Shown here: piece by piece, positions 26,601 to 35,646 of the stretch
How positions within the stretch are numbered: position 1 is the first letter of the stretch
Layout of the letters: every line of letters begins with the position of its first letter
Source: Phoronis australis
Lineage: Eukaryota > Phoronida > Phoronidae
Length of the DNA: 64,000 nucleotides
NCBI GenBank assembly: GCA_002633005.1
Contig: NMRA01000067.1
Coordinates: 861,812-925,811, forward strand
Direction of reading: 5' to 3'
The notes under the pieces: generated by a model
Database searches by the model: none
Told to the model about the DNA's origin: nothing
What the model saw: the letters and a program-made list of their open reading frames with translations, nothing else
Program-made: the position numbers and the translations under genes

Positions 26601-29600
26601 TTGCCAAGTTTACTCGAGTGTGATTTTAGATCAGATGGAAATTTCTTGGTAGCTCAACTTGGGGCACTAAAAGCATTGACCTCAAAATGCACCGTTAAGA
26701 ATAAAATGATCCATTTTTGCAAGAGAGGATATCAAAAGTTGCATCAAATCAATACAAATTTAAGTAATTTAGAACATTGACGAGATTTCAATTTGCACAT
26801 CAATGTCAAAGGAAATGGTCATGTTATTGATACTGTTTTGCAATGATTGTGTCTTTTGCTAAATTCAATTATAAAAAGACATGACTATATGACCCAATCA
26901 ATAACAGAATTGTATAAATTCAAAAATAAAATTTTGCAGGTTGTCTACTTTCAGAAAATATGTATTTCTTGTGAATCAACTTTTATAGTTAAAACATATT
27001 TGGCTAAATGCAGACTTCTCGATGAGGTCGGTCCCTAACTTTCCTACAAAAGACTTCACTCTGAACCCTCATCACCAATTTGAATCACATGAATAAAAAA
27101 TGCATACGCGCATATTAGTGTGTCATGACTATTTTCAATCAAGACAATTAAAACAATAAGCACTACAGAAATATCACCTAATGTCTTTGCGTGGAATACT
27201 TTCATCATTAAATCGTTGAGATGTCAGCTGGGATTAGAAATGGACAACATTTTTAATTGTTTAACCACCTTCGTACCGAAAACTGTACACAGTTGAATGT
27301 GTGGCCCTATGAAGTTCAGTGTTTGTTTCTGTGATTGGATAGTCTACCCCAATGTCATTCCCTAATGTGGGCTTGGCTATTCACTAATCCACAGGGGGTA
27401 ATAAAACAACTATCTTCTCAGCCAGGACCATAAACCCTTTGTCAAGCTGTGTTTACATTCCAACTTGGACACTTGTGTGACTAAGAGCAGAATTCACAAT
27501 TAACTACTTTCACTGACCATGCATGTCAATTTCACAGGCCTGTAATGTGTGATGAGTACCCATGATTTACAACCATCCAAAAAATTCTAAGCCCCCCCCA
27601 AGTCCAAATTGGGTGATCGGATACTCTTCCCAATCTCATTCTATTTCAGTTTATAAATTGGCAATAGAAATGTCACTGTACCAGGCTTTAAACACAAACT
27701 GAAAGCAAATCAACCGTGCCGACCTTACATGCATATATATATACACATATAAAACCAGTTGGTTCTCAACTGGACAGGTTAACATTACGTTTTGCCAAGT
27801 GAAGTTCATGAGGGGTCGGCGCATCTTGAACCAGTCAGTGAGCAGGCTACCGTTGAGTCGGCCATGTAGCAGTCGCTCCAGGTGCTGGCCAGCATGTGTG
27901 ATTCTCAGGCTGGAGTCAAACACAACGCTGAAGGGAAAAATCTGCAGAGACAACAGAGAACAGTCTAATAACATGTTCACAAGAGTATTTTTATCACATG
28001 ACAAAGGACGTCTGAATCAGCTGGCACAGATCAATCGCTTAGAACCAGCTTTCACAAAGGTTCGCACCAGTCATTACTTACAATCAGTTTAAGCATTTGT
28101 CACACTTCTTTTGCATGACAGTCAAGCATGTTGGAATCTGCTAATACTGGCAGCTACCATGATCTCCAAAATGGAATGGCCACTTGGGGTGTTAAAGTAT
28201 TGCTGATACTCGACCAAAAATTTACCCGGCCAGTGCAGAGGCATATTGCCGTCACACATTTCTGTGTCAAGTTTCATTGAAATCCATCAATGGATGTCTG
28301 GATACCATTGGAAATGCTTTTCGCCTAAAACACACTGAAAAGCCACTTTTTGAGACCAAAATGGCCACTAGGAGGTGCTGCAGTATTCAAGTGGTGCTAA
28401 TGGCTTGGTTCATTAGTTTTATCGAAATCCGTCAATCGTTTCCCTAGATATCACATATGAAAAGGCTCTTCCCCATTACAGCGTTCTGTCGTTCAGAAAC
28501 TTTTCCAGATGCGAGGGGTGCTGAACGTGCGATAACATCTGGCTCTCTTGTTAACTGCCCAGCTCAGTCTTTTGTCCTGTATGATAACAAGCAGGCCAAT
28601 TATCTCCCAGGCTTCAAAGGAAACGTATGGTGGTTGCACGCTATTACCAAATGCGTATGAACACAGTCAAACCCTGTGCGTCCGTTTGGACAGAATAGAT
28701 TGTCTTAACTTCTGTTGTAGTTGGGCGATTTTGGTGATTCAAAAATGGAGCATGATCAGCATTTGACAAGCAATTCAAAAATGCAATTGGTTTAAGCTCA
28801 AATATGTTATAACTTAACTTTAATTTTTATCAGCCCAGCCCAGTCAGTCTAGATACAATCTGATCGAGATTAGAGCAATTATTGAATAAAAGAGTGCAGG
28901 CCCTCCAACCATTAATGCCAGAATGGAGTTAATCAGTAGTGCAAGATATTGGCTATGGGGGTAAACTTCCCAACTTGTTGTTGGGCTATAGAATCGAACA
29001 AGTTGGGAGCAACGGGATGTCGCCGTCATGCTCCTGGCCAGTAAGGGGCAGGGCAGACTGAAAATAAGCATGCATTTAACACAGTAGTGATTCCCAATAG
29101 TAAATCGTTGTGCCAAATTTCATCTAAATCCGAACAGCGTTTTTTGAGAAATCGAGCGAACACCCAGACAAGATAACGACACTATGCACCTGCACAAACT
29201 CATGTGTGTGCATATCAATTGAATTTACCATTTTTCTAAAAAGGATATCGATAATCAATTATTATGTCAAAGGATTTAATTCAAACAAAATAAAGTCTGT
29301 TACAACTCACTGGATGTATTTCCCATGCCCAGATTATTAGATGAGTGAAGTGATCAGCTCAATCTAAAATCCTTGCTAACATGTAACTAGTGCCAGTAAA
29401 TCATACTTAATGTACTCTTCTAAGTAGACACCAATTAACCAGTGAACCTATTTATCAGACTAAAAAAACAGGGCGCATTGAAACTGATAAGATATCTTAC
29501 ATTTGTAGAACAATTGGTCAATGAATGACACTAACATAACAAAAAACACTTCACAGCAACCTGGGTGAAAATTTTACGTGTATTACATGCTCAGCGTGTG

Positions 29601-32600
29601 TCAAACGAGGCAAAAAAGTGTAACCCATGTAAAAAGCGTGTAGAAAAACTGCGAGGCTAATTAATGTTTAGAACATGTAAACCATCTAAAAATATGACAC
29701 ATTACATGTCAAACGTGTAAAAGCTCCACGTGTAAATCGTGGCAAAGTATGACATGTAAACGTGGCAAACAGGTAAAAACTGCCACGCTCACATGTAAAG
29801 TTTGGTGGAACTACAGGGACCATTGCAGTGGCCACCTTGCGTCATTGACACATTCAAATTTTCAGTGATAGCTGATCAAAACAGTTGGTGTCTTCGTGAT
29901 CTAAGCAGCAAAATTAAAGTCAGTGACTGTTTTTTGTAACAATATTGCGAAACATCCACTTCTCTAGAACGCCTCTGGAGGGGACTCAATCACCATTACT
30001 GAATGGAAAATGTCCATGTAAGCCTTAAAATTAGCATGTTCACAGTATTTTCTGGTCATCTGAAGGGGGCCCTCTCGAGACCCATGGGTCCTCACTAAAT
30101 CTGCTTAAGCCTTGGTCACAACCCGCCGTACGTGCAAGTGCGTGCTGTCTACGTGTAAAAACGTGGGGGAAATTTGGCGATCCGTACGTGGCAAGTACGG
30201 CCTCCGTGCGTTTTGGTGAATACGCAGGAGAACGCAGACACGACGTAGCACTTTTAGTGCATGCAGAACTTTCTCTGCGTGCAAGCTGCGTTCGCATTAC
30301 AGATTCACGGCAGTACGTGTGACGTACGTCCTCCCTGCGCTTGCCACTCCCTACTCACGTTTTCAGAAAAACGTGGTGCCCGTGGCGTCCGCAGAAAACG
30401 TACGAACAATAAACACGCACGGCGGGTTGTGACCATAGCTTTATGAAGAACTGTACATTTACGTGCCAAGATGCGAAGACCGTGAGCAGACACAAGTTGT
30501 CAGCCCAAAAAGCTGAGCTGTCAAGGGTCAATTGATGGATGATTTTCTAAAATGATTCTTGCATTGAAATGTTAGATTACCGACAGGGGACTGAACTCAA
30601 GGAAATGTGAAGTCAATTTCTTCAACTGTCACACACAATAAAATTTGACTTCCCAACAAAAAATACTACTGTAAAGGGCTTACTTCGCTGTTGACTTGGA
30701 AGGTTTCTATAATGCAGCAGTTGTCAAACCTTTGCCCAGCAAACTTTTTAGTATCAGTAGCATTAGACAAGTATTATTGTTCTTCTGTGCCAATTATACG
30801 ACGGAAAAATAGTTTAATTTCTCTAAGATAGAATTGAGAAAATTCTACTTTTTTAGGAGGACAGTTTGTATTGCACAGTGGACCTATTCATATGTGGTCA
30901 CACTCTCTAAACAAGAGCAAGGCAAAGTGTTTATTAGCACTACGTATTAATCAAAATAAAAAGCCACAAGGGGCAGCATAAGTCAAATCCATCTGAAACA
31001 AGGCAAAAGCTCTCATTACCCAAACAAAAACTTATTTGCCAGTTGGTGAACATCCGTCAGGGAACCACATGCAACAAAACTCGAATTAATGCCACTAGGG
31101 AGCATCGCAACAGCCGAACCCATCGAAAAATCAACATCAGCCGTGCTCATCTCCATAAGAACTGTGGATTTCATAATTAGTTATCCTACAAGCACTTAAA
31201 TAAAGCTGAGGTCAAGAGGGAAAAACACCAAAAGCATGCTAAATAATGAAATGGCTATTAGAGGGAAAAACACCAAAAGCATGGTAAATAATGAAATGGC
31301 TATTAGGGGAATGTAGATTACTTAGAATCCATCTAAGAATGAGATAGTGTCGTCTCCATATTATAGAAAAGAGTCTGCAAAATTTCTCGTAAATCCATCA
31401 AGAAACTCGGTAGATATACAAAAAAAGCTAAATTGCCACTAGGGGGTAGAGCGGTATTTGATTGTGTTTACAAATTTGCTTGTGCTATCATGTCCACAAC
31501 AAAAATATGTCTACACAGTTTCACAAAGTTAATCAGAGGATTTTGGATATCCAACAGCAGTCACTCGTTGCTAGTCGGATGTTGGCCTGACGAACGGAGC
31601 CGACACCTCCAATATATGTTCTGAAGGCGAATTTTAAAAGGGATCTTATTGATAAATTGAAGACGTTACTGCAGAATTTTAGAACTGTAGGTAAAGCATT
31701 TTTTGCATGTACACGGCGTTCATGTACTCAGGTGCTTATTTTAGCAAACTCTGAAAACGCGTGGGGGTGCTCATAGAGGCATGGGCGGTTATTAGGGCGA
31801 ATACGGTAGTTTAGATGTGTGACAATGAAGCATTTACTCTTGATTGCAAATAAACAAAAAATATGAAGAAAGCAAGCTCAGAAAGCAAATAATATAAACC
31901 GACCATTTCTTAAGTTCAGTAAAGTACATAATAATACTTGGTCTTCCAACACCATACGATGCCATGGCCTTTGTGACAACAAAGTGCAGTACGGTATGTA
32001 ATGGCCTACCGAGAAGAAGGTTTCTGACGACATCGTCCTGTATTTTTGAGCTCTGTTACCCCAACTCTGCTGCTCTTTAGTCTCTTGATGTTCCTTAAAT
32101 GCCTCGTTATTGTAATCAAGTCGAAACTGTACGTGGCAGCCACTATTATTGTCTAAAATCTTGTTGCTGGTGATTCTTATTTCAACATCAACGTTATAGA
32201 AACGCTTTGCGCATACTTTTAGCTGACCTATAACATAATGTTCGAATCCAAGACGCTTTGATCGGTAGTGGAGAGTACAGCCATGTTCATCTTCATTTGT
32301 AACATAAAAAGAAGGAGTTCGCATTCTGGGATAACTGAAGCGCATGATTTCATGCAGATTGTCAATGCCATTCAAAAAGTCCCTGTAATGGCGACCAGAC
32401 ACGCGCAAGACGTCATGGTAACCATAATGATCACAGAACTCGACAAAGACGGTGCCAAAGTAGTGGAGCATGTCTTTCTGCTCCTTAAATGGGATGTACT
32501 TGGAGAGGGACTCGCCCAGCTTGGTCATCAGAGTGGCTGGGTAGACATGATGACTCGTGAATACATGGTTCTTGACACCAGCATCCTCCAGCGCACGGAA

Positions 32601-32699
32601 CCACACTTCTTCACCAAAGTCCCTCTGCACAGCATACTGGATACTTTCAAACAGCAAGCCATACATGTTACTGTATGGGCACAGACTGGCACCTTTCAC
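14407..32699 (-). CDS. Atypical soluble guanylate cyclase (H-NOX/HNOBA/cyclase), eight exons, C-terminus not found
   Basis: The protein makes cGMP from GTP in the cytosol under control of a haem gas sensor. Coding exons in order: 32010-32666, 27789-27941, 25903-26117, 20481-20610, 17667-17813, 16714-16860, 15945-16107, 14407-14603. All junctions agree in phase and sum to 1809 nt, 603 residues. Domains: H-NOX about 1-185 with proximal His105 (DNLHEIM) and YxSxR at 134-138; HNOBA about 220-370; signalling coiled coil about 370-415; catalytic domain from about 416. Guanine-selecting Glu485 and Cys557, metal Asp489, and Asn564/Arg568 are present, but the first metal Asp is replaced by Tyr445. Family members resemble insect Gyc-88E and nematode gcy-31/33 types more than vertebrate beta1; this is an impression from the sequence style. 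The last strands of the catalytic domain and any C-terminal tail are missing. Confidence 0.9.
15945..16107 (-). CDS. Guanylate cyclase exon 7: catalytic core
   Basis: The acceptor is cctacaccag; the donor is ACAG/GTAGGC, phase 1. It begins [20 protein letters not shown], carrying Glu485 (guanine recognition) and the second metal Asp489, and continues with an alpha helix to [11 protein letters not shown]. Confidence 0.9.
16714..16860 (-). CDS. Guanylate cyclase exon 6: first half of catalytic domain
   Basis: The acceptor is gtatttgcag; the donor is AAG/GTCAGT; phase 0 on both sides, 49 residues. It begins [20 protein letters not shown]; the family pattern is VTILFSDVVGFT, so the usual metal-binding Asp is Tyr (residue 445), with an Asp two positions on. 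It ends [10 protein letters not shown], matching the conserved KVYKVETIGD region that continues in exon 7. Confidence 0.85.
17190..17755 (-). repeat. 108-bp tandem repeat spanning the end of cyclase exon 5 and its splice donor
   Basis: Successive exon-end/donor boundaries lie at 17667, 17559, 17452, 17344 and 17236: spacings 108, 107, 108, 108, then a partial unit. Each unit reads GTAAGTCATCGATGG..., then the coding core LYSMIPQTI..., then KTCQ and the next GTAAGT. Units fall into two sequence types: AIRLKNGED in the two nearest the acceptor and PVQLKNSED in the other three. The 107-bp unit carries a one-base deletion, and its final Cys codon reads Trp. No unit contains a pyrimidine tract plus AG that would make it a separate exon. 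Confidence 0.9.
17667..17813 (-). CDS. Guanylate cyclase exon 5: coiled-coil linker into the catalytic domain
   Basis: The acceptor is gtgatcacag; the shortest form ends at donor CAG/GTAAGT (17667). It encodes 49 residues: [20 protein letters not shown] as helical linker, then [20 protein letters not shown] and EDAVKTCQ, matching the family's DSLLYSMIPRTIAERLRNG region. The end of this exon, with its donor, is repeated downstream four more times at 108 or 107 bp spacing. The exon could therefore be extended by alternative 5' splice sites at 17559, 17452, 17344 or 17236. Only use of 17559 adds an in-frame insert (36 residues). Confidence 0.85.
17875..19950. other. Intron of the cyclase gene, no feature seen
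   Basis: AT-rich intron sequence between exons 4 and 5. Short frames such as one at 18146-18370 have no splice context or motif. Motifs such as catgcaaat-like stretches near 19300-19500 recur but do not form a clear element. Confidence 0.4.
19951..20217. repeat. Perfect 71-bp inverted repeat with 66-bp spacer, flanked by a 17-bp direct repeat
   Basis: 19996-20066 is the exact reverse complement of 20133-20203 as far as I can read it (tacagaatttgttgaataca ... ctttctg). The 17-mer gtatttacattaactga occurs at 19951 and again at 20201, overlapping the end of the right arm. It lies in cyclase intron 4. The RNA would form a long stable hairpin on either strand. Confidence 0.85.
20481..20610 (-). 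CDS. Guanylate cyclase exon 4: end of HNOBA and start of coiled coil
   Basis: The acceptor is ctattttag; the first base completes the Leu codon of exon 3. It encodes 43 residues, [21 protein letters not shown] and onward. The LYINDL.MHD.SRD motif is characteristic of soluble cyclases. It ends [10 protein letters not shown] at donor AAG/GTAAGA, phase 0. Confidence 0.85.
20718..22119. repeat. First copy of a direct duplication at a single-N join (haplotype pair)
   Basis: It starts tgcaactacctgtaatcggc and continues to the N at 22120, repeating at 22121 to about 23240 with scattered substitutions and small indels. Relative to the second copy it carries about 286 extra bases (about 21421-21706). 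It lies in cyclase intron 3; there are no exons in it, so the gene model is not affected. Confidence 0.85.
21421..21706. mobile_element. Presence/absence insertion between the two duplicated haplotypes
   Basis: The second copy reads catatgtgtttacccagtgtc straight through; the first has about 286 extra bases between gtgttta and cccagtg. Terminal inverted repeats are not obvious and the flanking repeat is short (ttta). It could be a small transposon or a deletion in the other allele. Confidence 0.5.
22120..22120. other. Single-N contig join
   Basis: A lone N between duplicated blocks; an assembly junction of the same kind as at 7049. Confidence 0.9.
22121..23240. repeat. Second copy of the direct duplication (haplotype pair)
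   Basis: It begins directly after the N with the same tgcaactacc and ends near aggtaaaacattctagc. It differs from 20718-22119 by roughly a few percent and lacks the 286-base segment, as two alleles of a polymorphic species would. Confidence 0.85.
24243..24634. mobile_element. Mariner-like MITE
   Basis: The left end is cagggtatcccaaaagtgta; the right end, ttttgagacaccctatatac, is its inverse (tagggtgtctcaaaa). The TIR pattern CAGGGTGTCCCAAAA is that of mariner-type elements, and a TA follows the right end. The interior of about 350 bases shows no transposase. It lies in a cyclase intron. Confidence 0.55.
25903..26117 (-). CDS. Guanylate cyclase exon 3: HNOBA domain, second part
   Basis: The acceptor is cttgttttgcag. 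It encodes [12 protein letters not shown] through the conserved [18 protein letters not shown]; the family has LLKGQM.Y followed by a hydrophobic strand. It ends CACACCTTT/GTAAGT, leaving two bases of a Leu codon that exon 4 completes. Confidence 0.85.
26800..27040. repeat. Dispersed repeat family, copy 1
   Basis: It shares the ordered motifs ttattgatactgttttgc, then tttggctaaatgcagacttc, with 34900-35130 and 51680-51890 (for example ttttgatactgttgttttgc and ttgactaaattcagacttg). The copies are highly diverged. The open frame at 26436-26780 just upstream probably belongs to the same repeat. Confidence 0.5.
27789..27941 (-). CDS. Guanylate cyclase exon 2: HNOBA domain, first part
   Basis: The acceptor is tctctgcag; phase 0. 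It encodes 51 residues beginning [18 protein letters not shown], the PAS-like HNOBA start (family FPFHxxFD), and ending LMNFTWQN at donor AAC/GTAATG. Joined to exon 1 it reads ETFFS-IFPFSV without a break in frame. Confidence 0.85.
28140..28456. repeat. Old interspersed repeat, two half units
   Basis: Two passages of the pattern 'aaaatggccact-aggggtg...cagtattgc...gtttcattgaaatccat' follow one another (about 28170-28290 and 28360-28450). Related pieces are at 29105-29165 and 30960-31110. No termini or coding capacity are visible. Confidence 0.45.
29570..29800. repeat. Cluster of cgtgtaaa/catgtaaa motifs
   Basis: More than ten near-copies of an 8-10 base word (acgtgtaaa, catgtaaac, gcgtgtaaa) are spread through about 230 bases without a fixed period. 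It is intronic to the cyclase gene, between exons 1 and 2. Confidence 0.5.
30113..30435. mobile_element. MITE with 17-bp terminal inverted repeats
   Basis: The left end tggtcacaacccgccgt is matched inverted by acggcgggttgtgacca at 30419-30435. The 323-bp interior is GC-richer than its surroundings and full of acgtgc/gcacgt-type words, so it may fold on itself. No transposase. Short frames on both strands are by-products of the composition. Confidence 0.75.
31216..31305. repeat. 45-bp tandem duplication
   Basis: The unit gagggaaaaacaccaaaagc followed by atgSTaaataatgaaatggctatta occurs twice back to back with one difference. Confidence 0.85.
31645..31812 (-). mobile_element. Element A, truncated terminal fragment
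   Basis: On the - strand it reads taccgtattcgccctaataa, followed by ccgcccatg and continuing through acgcgttttcag, tgtacatgcaaa and acgtcttcaatttatcaa. This is the first 170 bases of the element seen whole at 41191 and 51891, and more diverged than those two. It sits in cyclase intron sequence, just downstream of exon 1. Confidence 0.75.
32010..32699 (-). CDS. Guanylate cyclase exon 1: complete H-NOX haem domain
   Basis: The acceptor is ctattgcag just right of 32699. The start codon ATG is at 32664-32666, giving [10 protein letters not shown], the invariable start of beta-type soluble cyclases; the 33 nt before it are in frame but probably 5' UTR. It encodes 219 residues: an H-NOX fold with His105 in the haem-ligand helix ([12 protein letters not shown]), followed by the conserved [10 protein letters not shown], and Tyr134-Ser136-Arg138 for the haem propionates. 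It ends ETFFS at donor TCG/GTAGGC, phase 0. A non-coding upstream exon is implied but not located. Confidence 0.9.
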
Positions 32700-32759
32700 C
32701 TGCAATAGTGGCAAAGGAACAGAATAATTGACCACTAACACCAAGAGCAAACAGAGCAC

Positions 32760-33220
32760 AACTATAGGTTAGTGCACTGCAATATAGTCTTTTGGAGGTA
32801 GCAAGGCAAATCTGTAAGCAGAAGGGAGATGAAAGGAACGTCTATCAGAACTGACCAGCGAAGAAAATTTTAAACAAAAGTGGATCGCATTTCTGATCAG
32901 CCTTCTACTCAGCAAGCACCAGGCTACTGATGTCGGAAACAAGAAAGGGACTTTTCCATAAGACCTGATTGGTTAGATACATGCCAGACTACTCAGGTTG
33001 GTATCATTTGTGACTTTCAAGTATATCTCAGGTGGCTGAAGTAACAGCTTAGGTATGTATTCCACCTATTAGAGTTTTTTTCTCGAGGTCATTAAACAAA
33101 AGAAATGGTGGTCAGGGATGAGAGTAGGTGGAAATAGTATTATGTCAAGGAATTTTCTGTCATATGGAATGGCTGTGGGTACCCATTTTCCCAGGCACTG
33201 TGTTAATCTAGACTTTGGAT
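32760..33220. other. Region upstream of cyclase exon 1
   Basis: It should contain an upstream non-coding exon or promoter of the cyclase gene, since exon 1 has a splice acceptor before its ATG. Nothing specific could be recognised. Confidence 0.35.
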
Positions 33221-33645
33221 ATTCACTAGCTTTGTCTACCCAGTGGAAGAGAATCCCCAGGAATCAGTCTTGAACTATTGGCACTATCTACCCAATGGAA
33301 GAGAACCCCCTGGAAATCAGTTATGAATATTAACTGGCACTGTCTACCTAGTGCAAACAAACCCAAGGCATAGAGTATTGAAGATTCACTGGCACTGTCT
33401 TCCCAGTGGAAACAAACCCCAGGCATTGAGTATTGAAGATTTACTGGTACTGTCTGCTCAGTAAAAGAGAACCCTGTGCACCAATCTTGAGTTATCACTG
33501 GCACTGTCTATCCAGTGGAAGCGAGCCCCGTGCATCCGTATTGAATATTGACTGGCACTGTATAACCAGTGGAACAGCACCAAACAGGAATCAGTCGTGA
33601 ATATTCACTGGCTCTGTCTACCCTACCCTGAATGGAAGAGAACTC
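33221..33645. repeat. Minisatellite, about 53-bp unit, about eight copies
   Basis: The unit reads attcactggcactgtctacc, then cagtggaagagaaccccagg and aatcagtattga. It recurs from 33221 through ccctgaatggaagagaac near 33640, with substitutions and small indels. It creates an artefactual repetitive frame on the - strand. Confidence 0.85.
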
Positions 33646-33861
33646 TCAGTCCTCAGCCCTCCCTGCACTTGTGTTGTGATGATTTGACTATTTGTAGCTG
33701 ACATCATTGCTTAAGAAAAACATTGATTCACGATTTATTCCAAGACTATGAAATTGATTCTGTGATCTTGTGAAAAAGAATTCAAGTAAATGGGACATTA
33801 GTCTCCTCAGTCACGTGCAAATCTTCGTCTTGCATTGCCGAAAAGGATACCAAACCTTGTA

Positions 33862-34018
33862 GATGTAAAAAGTCACTTACTTAGAGACGTGGTTGGTTGT
33901 TAGCAGAATTCTTAACGAGCGAAAGGCGGGAAATCCCTCATTCATTGACAAAGACCTGGCGGACCAGGCCAAAACGTCTGCTAACAACCAACCACATCTC
34001 TAAGTGACTTTTTACATC
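33862..34018. mobile_element. Hairpin MITE, 41-45-bp arms
   Basis: gatgtaaaaagtcacttact... through ggttggttgttagcag at 33862-33906 is mirrored at 33978-34018 (ctgctaacaaccaaccacat...tttttacatc), with a 70-base loop. The left arm has a 4-base extra 'ttac'. Confidence 0.8.
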
Positions 34019-34619
34019 GAAAACGCCTCTAGAGACCAATGACGAAACTATTCTCCAGATATCAAACCTGGTTTTGGCCTATAAGCAGATACTAAAATCA
34101 ACTTTCCCATTCAGTTCTCTGAAACAAACTAATGCTCTGTGATCATTGACATTACCCTCAAAAGGTTGGAGAAAACTTAGAGGAAAATTTGAAAACTCCT
34201 TTCAAAGTATGCTATACTTGCCTGTGACAGCTAACAAACAACCTTATGAGTACTCGGTGATGTCATTCAAAACTCAACTCAAAATCGACTTATCACTTCT
34301 GAAAAATTGGAATTCCCACCACCTAAACCAACACATCACCTAATGCAGTAAACACTTATTTTGATTGAATACAAAAATTAATTTAAATCATGCACCTGAC
34401 CAGACAGATCACCCATATTAAATTTCTAACAAATGGAAGACCTAATTTCAGTTTAAATCTCAATGAGCTGTTGTTCAAGAATGTTTACAATTTTCTGTTT
34501 GATAAATTTCTGTCAAATGGCAATAATGGATTATGGTATACCAAGCAACTTATTTTAAGTGGATAATTGTTTATATGAGTTGAAAGAAAATGATCTTGTT
34601 ACTCATGTGTTATTGCATG

Positions 34620-35150
34620 GTGGTACAGGAACCTAGAAAATGCTGGAATTAAACTATTTTCAGAACAACATATCTCAGAAATTGTCAATAGGATTTGTAT
34701 GAAACTTACACATAACTATGCTTTAAGCGCTTCTGTCGAGACGATAAGTAATTGGTTTTAAAGTGCTCCACTTCTGCAGGACGGGGTTATCAAAAATAGA
34801 ACTTTTATGATTTTTATAAAAAATGAAAAGTGTGATAAAACAAAAAGAAAACGACACTTTAGAAAACCGTAACAACGTTTTTGAGATTTCACATTGAACA
34901 TTTATATCTAAGGAAACTTGACAATGAATGTTTATGATAACATTGTTTACTACGCTTTTGTAGTTAAACTTTACTAAAAGCTAATGTGACAATGTCAGAT
35001 TCAGGTAAAAAGTTTACGATCAAAGTATACAGGCTCAATTAATTTACGGTACAGAAAATATATACTTTTACCAAGTTAAATTAAACTTTTGTAAACACTT
35101 GGCTAAATGCACAACTTCTTAACAAAGGCCTACATATATTTAATTCAAAA
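34620..35150. repeat. Dispersed repeat family, copy 2
   Basis: It shares aacatatctcagaaa, attggatt/aggatttg, the long AT-rich middle and a 'cttggctaaatgcacaactt' end with 51400-51890, and the last part with 26800-27040. No coding or terminal structure. Confidence 0.5.
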
Positions 35151-35380
35151 GTACTCAAAAGGTAATAAGCATGCCCAGGTGTAATGCCATAAAAATTTGC
35201 TGATAAACACAACGATGAATTAAATGGGCTTGTCATGTTTCAGCCTTTATTAAAACACCATCATCAGAAGAAAAAAAATAGTGATAACTGTGTTGCTTTG
35301 TCTTCATAACAATAATACCGGTTTGATTCATAAGGCAATTATTTAAACCAAAATAAATGCATTGTTGATTAAGTGGGGAA

Positions 35381-35646
35381 ACTTCGTTAAAGACACGACT
35401 AGACTTTTTGTTAGTGAGCTTGATACTGGTAAATTGTTCGTAATTTCGGAACAGTCTCCTTTCTTCTGGTGTGTAGGTATGAAGTAAAAGATGGAGACAC
35501 ATAACAAACAAACAAAAACTGTAGTAGCTATATTGCGTGACTTCATGTCACATCATCAGGCAATGAGTGAAATGAACACATATGAAATTACGAAAATACC
35601 AGTATCAAGCTTGCTAACAAAAAGTCTAGTTATGTCTTTAACGAAG
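35381..35646. repeat. Inverted repeat with 63-67-bp arms
   Basis: acttcgttaaagacacgact ... cgtaatttc (35381-35447) is the approximate reverse complement of gaaattacgaaaataccagt ... ttaacgaagt (35584-35646). The same short peptide pattern (SLLTKSLVMSLTK-like) therefore appears on both strands. That is a consequence of the palindrome, not evidence of a gene. Confidence 0.75.

Noticed and set aside
26436-26780. 114-codon frame on + in a cyclase intron
   Set aside because: No recognisable motif or splice context, and it adjoins a dispersed repeat also found at 34.6 and 51.4 kb; probably repeat-derived.
32268-32708. 146-codon frame on +
   Set aside because: Antisense shadow of cyclase exon 1, which is unambiguous on the - strand.
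33226-33504. 92-codon repetitive frame on -
   Set aside because: Produced by the 53-bp minisatellite; repeat units of non-multiple-of-three length break it.
33221-33645. CRISPR-like array of repeats and spacers
   Set aside because: Units are contiguous and diverged with no unique spacers, and the genome is eukaryotic; it is a minisatellite.
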